This document shows, piece by piece, positions 33,301 through 38,082 of a stretch of DNA of 38,082 nucleotides. The notes below the pieces were generated by a model, which had not been told where the DNA came from, searched no databases, and was given only the letters and a program-made list of their open reading frames with translations. This DNA is from a virus. Positions within the stretch are counted from its first letter, which is position 1, and the number at the start of each line of letters is the position of its first letter. The position numbers and the translations under genes are program-made. The stretch is taken from the IMG/VR virus record IMGVR_UViG_3300032020_000028, positions 1 through 38,082 of that record; one strand, 5' to 3'.

Positions 33301-34635
33301 AGATATAAGAATATTAAAATCGTGAACATCCGTTAAATCTAATCCAGTATTTTTATATTCCATAGCGCCAAATTTCACAAAGTCTTCTTTTTCAGCAAAA
33401 GTCAAATTTAATAAAACCTCCGGATTCTCCATTTGAACAAAAGAAGGATTACTCATAGATATAAATTTAGCACCAATTTTTTCAAATTTTGATCTATTTT
33501 CAGTTTCCACATATACTTTTTTTATTTGATTAGTTCTTAAAGCTTCTTTAGCAATATCTCCATTCCTTAAATAAGCAACCTTTTCTAAATCTGCCCATTT
33601 ATCAAAATCCTTATTAATTTCTTTTGCCATTTTTGTAGTAGAAGAACTAAAATATTCATTAGTTACATCTACATGAACTTCAACTTCCTCATCTCCAACT
33701 TTTACAAGAGGTAATAATTCTTGAAATCCTTTTTTAAGTAATGATGCAATTTTTTCTAACTTATAACCTCTGATATAAGCTGGATTTGCAACAACGCTTA
33801 ATTCAAAAAACGAAAGTCCATAATTAATTTCAAATACTGAAGCAGTTATCATCCTACTTGTTTTTCCTTCTAAAACTTCTCTTTGATCTGCCTCTCGCTT
33901 AAGAACCCATTTTAACCACTCTGGGTGAAGCTTTCCTTCTTTTAATAAATTTCGAATTTGGTTCGCAGGAACTAAAACTGTAGATCCTTTTGAGAATGCA
34001 ACATGGTTGCAGTACTCGTGCTCGAACCTCGCCCTATTACCACACACGCTGCAGTCGGAGTACTCGATATTGGTTCCCATACTACAACCCACTTCAGTGT
34101 CGGTGTCCACCATGCGCGCGATAGAAGGAGATAATTTAGCGTCAACAGCCATCAGCACTTCGATACTACCATCTTCTTCTGGTTTTCTGTTGTTAAGAAT
34201 ATCTATTCTTTCTTCCGAGGTCAATTCGCTCCATTCTCGTCCATATTTGCTAGTATCAAATCTATTTAAATAAGCTCCAAGCAAAGTTCCAATACTTTTT
34301 TCAATATTGTCGCTTTGATGTTCTACAAAAGCATGTTTGTTTATAAAGGAAGTATAACCATATCCTGAGCGAGTATCAGTAAATTCAGAATAAGGAAATC
34401 CATCAAAATTACAATTTGGGCCGTCCACACACAAATTACCTATGGCACGGAAGCGGCAATAACGAAAGTCTGAATTGTAAGGAGAAATCTTTTGCATATC
34501 CGAAGCATATTTATGAATAACTTCAGGAAAAACTGAACCCATACTACAATTCTGGCAGTTTTTGTGATTGCAGTTAACACACATTCCAAGCTTTCCAGGA
34601 GAAGAAAAATATTTTGTTAAGATAACTTTTTTCAT
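30379..34635 (-). CDS. Prohead protease fused to ChaB-like and scaffold regions
   Basis: The 1418-residue protein begins with a Cys4 cluster (C19, C22, C27, C30). A prohead protease-like domain (about 85-300) follows, with HAFVEHQSDN (H101/H106), VDAKLSPSIARMV and GCSMG (Ser185). It also has a second zinc-like site (C195, C198, C209, H211). This layout resembles capsid maturation proteases of large phages, which cut scaffold and capsid before packaging. Residues about 531-575 contain a ChaB-like segment (AYNYKVGEGASADEA...AARTAW). The region about 775-945 is Glu/Lys/Pro-rich and highly charged. The C-terminal region has coiled-coil character, like a scaffold. Two in-frame ribosome binding sites at residues 506 and 949 suggest shorter products. 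Catalytic residues are assigned by pattern only. Confidence 0.75.
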   Translation of the reverse strand: MKKVILTKYFSSPGKLGMCVNCNHKNCQNCSMGSVFPEVIHKYASDMQKISPYNSDFRYCRFRAIGNLCVDGPNCNFDGFPYSEFTDTRSGYGYTSFINKHAFVEHQSDNIEKSIGTLLGAYLNRFDTSKYGREWSELTSEERIDILNNRKPEEDGSIEVLMAVDAKLSPSIARMVDTDTEVGCSMGTNIEYSDCSVCGNRARFEHEYCNHVAFSKGSTVLVPANQIRNLLKEGKLHPEWLKWVLKREADQREVLEGKTSRMITASVFEINYGLSFFELSVVANPAYIRGYKLEKIASLLKKGFQELLPLVKVGDEEVEVHVDVTNEYFSSSTTKMAKEINKDFDKWADLEKVAYLRNGDIAKEALRTNQIKKVYVETENRSKFEKIGAKFISMSNPSFVQMENPEVLLNLTFAEKEDFVKFGAMEYKNTGLDLTDVHDFNILISQQGKQPQELVDAMYEMAGRDEKKLRDISDYIKMLQIKYKVVPRKYDEFEQKIIKDRGGKEMIQKFAAITETDVRQDSDFMKKIDQLSNDAQEKFIGAYAGAYNYKVGEGASADEAKEYAARTAWSKVPGGQKESVLVGLFVKKASRWTRLTSTDEQEESVTIVGKAADTAGHSIVGGTTIGKAPQTVILDLTHQGGEIRVEAEGEIEVFGEDMTGYDEESIVEVIKRNMETKESSKKAVYDGLPSTAEDIKDEGIKIEKTELKAWEEMSEKGEDMIDKEKKSQPHGVIFLEDSVSASKVVRDTLQAVRELRKQVKATIEVLAGELPPGLKEYMEKKKEEKGEPGIKPEVKPGEKKEEEEKPGEKVEKKPEERPELKPEERVEKKLEEKPKAPEKVQEVLKNTIEDLKVVNKDLEVAEEKLEEKIGKPLNEVLKGARRYSRNLKIAVEETLKEVKPIIEDAQEAIGDAQEIIKDTIMDLKGGPEKPKEKFEEKPKETPTEGGENVTKKLEEVVSNVESIKRAHDQLVTIFGEKKEATSYPPTGAKDPGDYGEPPVEKELSTWKGFNQEYEKMKGKEERTEFDTPEGRVDLLTGIVAKLFVSQEKRGSSYWLITRTGNDFAVKSAFVDVAGKDNQTDENFKKFCSNSYKLQILKAVSTIGLDNTRREMYGSWVKVMTKKAAEFVGKPIKEVPKGEYDTHEKDKKSGDPRKGVEPTDVKAGVNEKSYYSEAFGDPGYAAQLVKQNKDLKRKVQALETEKVADALAKRAVDLARKAAAVGAIPFEADAITEQAKDYALLDENAFEAVEKTLDSLPVVNSKALHAYQIPEAENVNSGVVYDATDSVRKERIEGKHPDLLKVDNMNKDVVDNAKLSKKKADFDPTIPPVKDRSRFDEVHVDELEIEPELEELEEFGPEVNADMKARIRKQANVVPQLNRHTTDLEGTKVPDFTSRFTTPGNVLRRKGLNYPPPVHYHNR
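31789..31803 (-). promoter_or_regulatory. Internal ribosome binding site 2 (GTG, residue 949)
   Basis: GGAGG (31803-31799) lies 7 nt before an in-frame GTG (31791) within the protease/scaffold gene. A product of 470 residues would start MTKKLEEVVSNVESIKRAHD. GG and GE codons produce part of this motif, so chance is possible. Confidence 0.5.
33118..33132 (-). promoter_or_regulatory. Internal ribosome binding site 1 (ATG, residue 506)
   Basis: GGAGG (33132-33128) lies 7 nt before an in-frame ATG (33120), the spacing used by other genes in this window. A product of 913 residues, starting MIQKFAAITETDV, would contain the ChaB-like and scaffold regions without the protease. Confidence 0.6.
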
Positions 34636-34658
34636 ATTAGATTTCCTAAGTTTATATT

Positions 34659-35207
34659 TTATTCCTTTAATCTAACACTTTCTACAAAATCAGAACCGAA
34701 ATCCTTTCTATCTTCAGAAACCCAAAATACAAGATTGCCTGAAACTTTTACAATTTTTGCAGGAATATTTGTCAAAGTTATAATTTTATCATTAATAGCA
34801 AATTTTTTAGTATTTTTAGTAGAGGATTCTTTTTCCGGTTTTATTTCTTTCAATATTTTAAAACGAGCATCCTCTCCAGGTATTAGTATCTTTATGCATC
34901 TTGCAATATAATCTGGACTATCCCCAGTGATATGCATTAAAGTTACTTCACCACCAACTTTTTCCTCTTCTATAAAATCATAACCCTCATCGGAAAGGTC
35001 CTCATAAGAATAAACTTCACCTATATTTAGTGCCTTCTTCCTCATACTCAATTTCAAAGCTGCTGGTAGGACAGAGGATTCCTGATCTTCAGATTTCTTT
35101 ATATCTGATTTTGGAGGAAAAATATTAAACTCTTTGTTCTTTGGAACAAGAGGCTTTTTTTGAAAATCTTTTAAAGCTCTTTCATATTCAGTAAAATCTT
35201 TTCCCAT
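34659..35207 (-). CDS. Unknown acidic-basic head-region protein
   Basis: I do not recognise this 182-residue protein. Residues 1-60 are charged and probably disordered (ALKDFQKKPLVPKNKEFNIF). The C-terminal half has strands such as VTLMHITGDSPDYIARCIKI and NLVFWVSEDRKDFGSDFV, possibly a small SH3-like fold. AGGAGG precedes the ATG at 35207. It lies immediately upstream of the protease/scaffold gene, so it might assist capsid assembly, but this is position-based. Confidence 0.55.
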   Translation of the reverse strand: MGKDFTEYERALKDFQKKPLVPKNKEFNIFPPKSDIKKSEDQESSVLPAALKLSMRKKALNIGEVYSYEDLSDEGYDFIEEEKVGGEVTLMHITGDSPDYIARCIKILIPGEDARFKILKEIKPEKESSTKNTKKFAINDKIITLTNIPAKIVKVSGNLVFWVSEDRKDFGSDFVESVRLKE

Positions 35208-35219
35208 TACTTTCCTCCT

Positions 35220-35414
35220 TTAATTTATTTTTCCATTAGTTGGGCCAATACTAAATTGTCTATCTGTAGGAATAATATAAACTTTTTCCCTTCTTATTGA
35301 GGGAATTTTTATAAAAGTATTTGATATTAATGTTTTGAGCCAATGTAATATTCCTCCAAATCCTCTCGTTATAATTAATGAGTCAAACCCAAATCCTCTT
35401 GTAATAATTTTCAT
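35220..35414 (-). CDS. Small ITRGFG-motif phage protein
   Basis: The 64-residue protein starts at the ATG at 35414, which overlaps the previous stop (TGATG). A TTG one codon earlier is a less likely start. It contains two ITRGFG segments (residues about 4-9 and 15-20), then LKTLISNTFIKIPSIRREKV. The duplicated ITRGFG motif is one I associate with short proteins near phage head genes; its function is not known. Translational coupling with the upstream 175-residue gene is likely. Confidence 0.55.
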   Translation of the reverse strand: MKIITRGFGFDSLIITRGFGGILHWLKTLISNTFIKIPSIRREKVYIIPTDRQFSIGPTNGKIN

Positions 35415-35941
35415 CAAATAGATCCTGAAACAAAAACTCTTTCAAACACGTTCGTCATCGAGGGATTTCCAATGCTATCTTTCAAATCAAATACTAACAA
35501 AGGAGTTGTTCCATCTTCTTCATAAAAAAGCATTTGATTGTTTATTATCTTCCACCTTCCACATTCAACTTGCTTTATAATTGATATTTTTGCTTCAAAA
35601 TCAGAAAAGAATAAATAATCTGTATCTTTTCCCTTATACGATCCAGATGCAATTTCGTAAATAGCAGCAAGTTTCATCGAACCTGAAACTACTTGGGATG
35701 AATCCCAAATCTTTTGATAAAAACCACTTCCAATATCTGTTAAATAAGGCTTTTTACCACTTCCTATCGATCCAGAACCAAAACTAAAAACATTTATATT
35801 AAAATCTAAGTAAAAATTATTTTCTAAATTTCTTATTGATACTGTTGGTTGTTCTCCTTCTTTACCTTCTCCTAAACTACTTTGCACATATAATTCTAAA
35901 ACAACGATATCTCCTATACTATACTGAAATGTATTTGACAT
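35414..35941 (-). CDS. Beta-rich virion protein with GRWKI-NNQM motif
   Basis: The 175-residue protein starts with an IVVLELYVQSS strand. Several SGS-containing beta segments follow, then GRWKIINNQMLFYEEDGTTP and LLVFDLKD (residues about 130-160). That pattern is common in small structural or appendage proteins of tailed phages. There is no signal peptide. AGGAGA lies about 12 nt upstream of the ATG, a somewhat long spacing. Its overlap with the ITRGFG gene suggests the pair is made together. Confidence 0.6.
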   Translation of the reverse strand: MSNTFQYSIGDIVVLELYVQSSLGEGKEGEQPTVSIRNLENNFYLDFNINVFSFGSGSIGSGKKPYLTDIGSGFYQKIWDSSQVVSGSMKLAAIYEIASGSYKGKDTDYLFFSDFEAKISIIKQVECGRWKIINNQMLFYEEDGTTPLLVFDLKDSIGNPSMTNVFERVFVSGSI

Positions 35942-35978
35942 AACTTATCTATTTCTCCTAATCTTAGCATAAATTTAC

Positions 35979-36638
35979 TTAATGTGGTAAATCTTCACCA
36001 ATCCAAGGAATAAAGGTGGTAACAGCTGTAATGGTCTCCTTAAATGCGGCAACAATATGTCCCCAATTTGCAGCGGCAATTGTGTGAGTAAAAGTTATTG
36101 CTCCTAACGTAGCTTGCAAAGCATATTGAGAGGCACTATTCCAATTCCCTTCATCATTTGAATATAAAAGAGTTCGATTATTACCAGTTTCCGCGGTATC
36201 CAATGAACTGGCCATAATATCAACTATCGCGTCTCCATCTACAGTTGTAGTTACAGAACGTGAAGGATTAGCAGTAGTACCTTTCTCTGCACTTGAAACA
36301 TCCAAACTAACATCACCACTTGAAATATATGACGATGCAATAACGCGAATATTTGAACTATTATCATTAGGAATGCTAATATTATAAGCAGCCCCAGTAA
36401 GCGGGTTAATCAAATACCATAATTCAGCAGTAACTTCAGTAGCAGCTGCTTGTCTACTAACAGCAGTCATTGCAACTCCATTATAAGTTACAGTTGGGTC
36501 ATCTTCTGATCTTATAAATAAGCTATTAACAACTAATCCAACAACTAAAACCTTAGCATTTGCTCCACAAGTGTAGGATAAAACTACTGGATTTGTAGCA
36601 GCAACTTTTTGAGCTTTAGTATCGTATGTAAGTGCCAT
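35979..36638 (-). CDS. Beta-sandwich virion-type protein
   Basis: The 219-residue protein has the pattern of a jelly-roll/beta-sandwich module found in phage and bacterial surface proteins. It starts MALTYDTKAQKVAATNPVVL, then has YTCGANAKVLVVGLVVN, VTYNGVAMTAVSRQ, AELWYLINPLTGAAYNISIP, and a late AANWGHIVAAFKE strand. The order of strands is typical; no catalytic residues are evident. GGAG precedes the ATG. It lies between the short VQNN fibre gene and the small beta-rich gene and is a candidate appendage or decoration protein. Confidence 0.6.
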   Translation of the reverse strand: MALTYDTKAQKVAATNPVVLSYTCGANAKVLVVGLVVNSLFIRSEDDPTVTYNGVAMTAVSRQAAATEVTAELWYLINPLTGAAYNISIPNDNSSNIRVIASSYISSGDVSLDVSSAEKGTTANPSRSVTTTVDGDAIVDIMASSLDTAETGNNRTLLYSNDEGNWNSASQYALQATLGAITFTHTIAAANWGHIVAAFKETITAVTTFIPWIGEDLPH

Positions 36639-36648
36639 AGTTTACTCC

Positions 36649-37758
36649 TCAAGGTTTTGTAAAATCAATCTGGATAGCAAGTTGAGTTACAGTTCCCGCA
36701 GTTGAAGCAACCATTATTTCTAGTTTTTCTCCAACCGCATAAGCAGTGTTTTGGACTGCTCCTCCATCTAACCAAATATCAGCTAAAGTTAAAGACAAAG
36801 CTGAGGCTAAATGATTAAGAGAACCGCTACATCGAGCGTTTATAGTTGCTCCAGTTCCTCCAACTCTATATCCTCTAACATTTGTAACTGTGCAAGCAAA
36901 TGGAGCATACCAAACTATAATATTTAAAGCAGCGTTTGCTATTCCTGCAGAATTATAAAGGGTTCCTCCTCTAGAAAGAATATTCTGCCCTATTATTGTT
37001 CCACCAACTTGTAAGTTATTTACAACGTTTAAAGATTTAAATACTGACCCTGAAGTTAATACTTGAATAGTTCCATCGACTTTAGCATTTCCATCAACTT
37101 CTAAACTTCCTCCTATCTGTTCATTATTTTGAACTCTTAAAGATTTAAGAACAGAACCAGAGCTTGCAGTTATAAAATAATTATCAGTAAATACAGGATC
37201 ACTAAATTCAAATCTAAGATTTGTCTTATTCCATTTTAAAGTCTCTTCCGAACCACCAGACTTGCCAAAATGGATAACTACATCTTGATTAGCAAATTGA
37301 TAATTCAAATAAAGGTCATTTCGAGCCAACAGTGAATACCAAGTTTCTATATTTCCTTTAATTTCGATATCACTATTTACATATAAATAATCGCTAAATT
37401 CAAATCTCTGATTAGTATTATTCCACTTTAGAGTTTCAGTTCCAGTAGTTGGTTTATTAAATGTAATGATTGCATCATTATTACTCGCATTTTGATTTAA
37501 AGTTAAATCTTCTCCAAATATATTACCTTCAACTTCTAAACTTCCACCTATCTGTTCATTATTCTGTACTCTTAAAGATTTTACAACTGATCCTGAAGTA
37601 GAAACTGTAATTGGATGACTTGTAGAAGCTCCCTGAGTACAAACAATATCTAATGTAGGGTAAGAACCTGAAATCATTTGAGCAACTTCCTCATCAGTTG
37701 CTATATTTCCAGTACCGGCAGTATCAATTTGTTCTTTTTTTAATTTACCTTGGACCAT
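36649..37758 (-). CDS. Fibre-like appendage protein with VQNN repeats (short paralogue)
   Basis: The 369-residue protein has an N-terminal segment ending in a STSHPITV strand, then three SGSV-x-KSL-x-V-x-NN-type units. It also has two TLKWN-x-TN-x-RFEFSD-type units, and a beta-rich C-terminal domain (about 270-369). It shares these units with the 624-residue protein at 24401-26275, with high identity at the DNA level in the VQNN units. It is probably an elongated virion appendage, but which one is unknown. The ATG overlaps the previous gene by 14 nt, with AAAGGGG just upstream. Confidence 0.7.
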   Translation of the reverse strand: MVQGKLKKEQIDTAGTGNIATDEEVAQMISGSYPTLDIVCTQGASTSHPITVSTSGSVVKSLRVQNNEQIGGSLEVEGNIFGEDLTLNQNASNNDAIITFNKPTTGTETLKWNNTNQRFEFSDYLYVNSDIEIKGNIETWYSLLARNDLYLNYQFANQDVVIHFGKSGGSEETLKWNKTNLRFEFSDPVFTDNYFITASSGSVLKSLRVQNNEQIGGSLEVDGNAKVDGTIQVLTSGSVFKSLNVVNNLQVGGTIIGQNILSRGGTLYNSAGIANAALNIIVWYAPFACTVTNVRGYRVGGTGATINARCSGSLNHLASALSLTLADIWLDGGAVQNTAYAVGEKLEIMVASTAGTVTQLAIQIDFTKP

Positions 37759-38080
37759 TTATCCCCTTTGAATGTTTAACGCAATATTCTGAACCTTTTT
37801 TTGTTTTCTGTTCACAAAAATTAGGATCTCCTCTTTTTTTAAAAATGCATTTCCCTTGCATCTTTTTTAAAAACTCTTGTTCCTTTTTCTTTATCTCTTC
37901 TTGTTGAAGAGAAGCAAGTTCTTCCTGTTCTTGCTTCTCCTTTAATTTTTCTTCTTCTTGTTCTATTCCTTTAACAATTTCCAACAACAAAGTTTGTATA
38001 TTTCTATTATGAACTAACTGCGCTTGTAATAAAGGTATTTTATTTTGAAGAGATATTTCTTCATCTTTTAAACATTGCAT
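37745..38080 (-). CDS. Coiled-coil protein with C-terminal Cys/His motif, possibly cut by window edge
   Basis: At least 111 residues are visible. The first ATG lies at the extreme edge (38080), so the true start may be outside. Residues about 1-75 form a coiled-coil rich in Glu, Lys, Gln and Leu. The C-terminus has C-x10-C and YCVKH, a short zinc-knuckle-like motif seen in other phage proteins. No known function can be assigned. Its stop overlaps the start of the fibre-like gene. Confidence 0.55.
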   Translation of the reverse strand: MQCLKDEEISLQNKIPLLQAQLVHNRNIQTLLLEIVKGIEQEEEKLKEKQEQEELASLQQEEIKKKEQEFLKKMQGKCIFKKRGDPNFCEQKTKKGSEYCVKHSKGINGPR

Positions 38081-38082
38081 TA

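Overview
The window is a stretch of the virion-structure region of an AT-rich tailed phage with a contractile tail (myovirus-type Caudoviricetes). This could be a free phage or a provirus; nothing here identifies the host. Every gene I accept lies on the minus strand, so transcription runs from right to left. Genes are tightly packed, often overlap by 1-14 nt, and almost all have strong AGGAGG-type ribosome binding sites. A sheath, tube, tape measure, hub, spike and wedge proteins define the contractile tail; a major capsid protein and a prohead protease define the head. No terminase, portal, replication or lysis gene could be recognised. No tRNA or integrase was seen.

Layout in transcription order. 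(1) 38080-34659: a coiled-coil/Cys-rich protein, a repeat-built fibre-like protein, and small beta-rich or unknown virion proteins. (2) 34635-27946: head genes. A very long prohead protease/scaffold gene contains two strong in-frame internal ribosome binding sites. It is followed by a decoration-like protein and the major capsid protein. The capsid gene is split by an 851-nt group I intron that carries a LAGLIDADG endonuclease gene. (3) 27874-22464: small head/neck unknowns, a coiled-coil membrane protein, a second fibre-like protein paralogous to the first, and a LamG-like adhesin. (4) 22404-19948: a gene made of about 51 tandem 14-15-residue units. (5) 19929-14584: neck proteins, tail terminator (with an inserted beta-sandwich), sheath, tube and tail-assembly chaperone. 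(6) 14551-13469: a second chaperone ORF, apparently joined to the first by a -1 ribosomal frameshift, then a cassette of two tiny genes ending in a rho-independent terminator. (7) 13349-1: tape measure, baseplate inner protein, hub with a degenerate M23 domain, OB-fold spike, two free-standing Vsr-like homing endonucleases, two proteins that fuse N-terminal beta-helix domains to a gp25-like wedge domain, and the start of a baseplate J-like protein.

The most notable points are these. The capsid intron has splice sites that can be set to the nucleotide by P1 and P10 pairing. The chaperone frameshift signal has a heptamer, an 8-nt spacer and a 7-bp stem around the stop codon. The head protease gene looks like three nested products. 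Receptor-type beta-helix domains are fused directly to baseplate wedge proteins. A serine/aspartate/asparagine repeat family is shared between the 51-unit protein and one of those wedge fusions. A self-contained small-gene cassette with a terminator sits directly in front of the tape measure gene.
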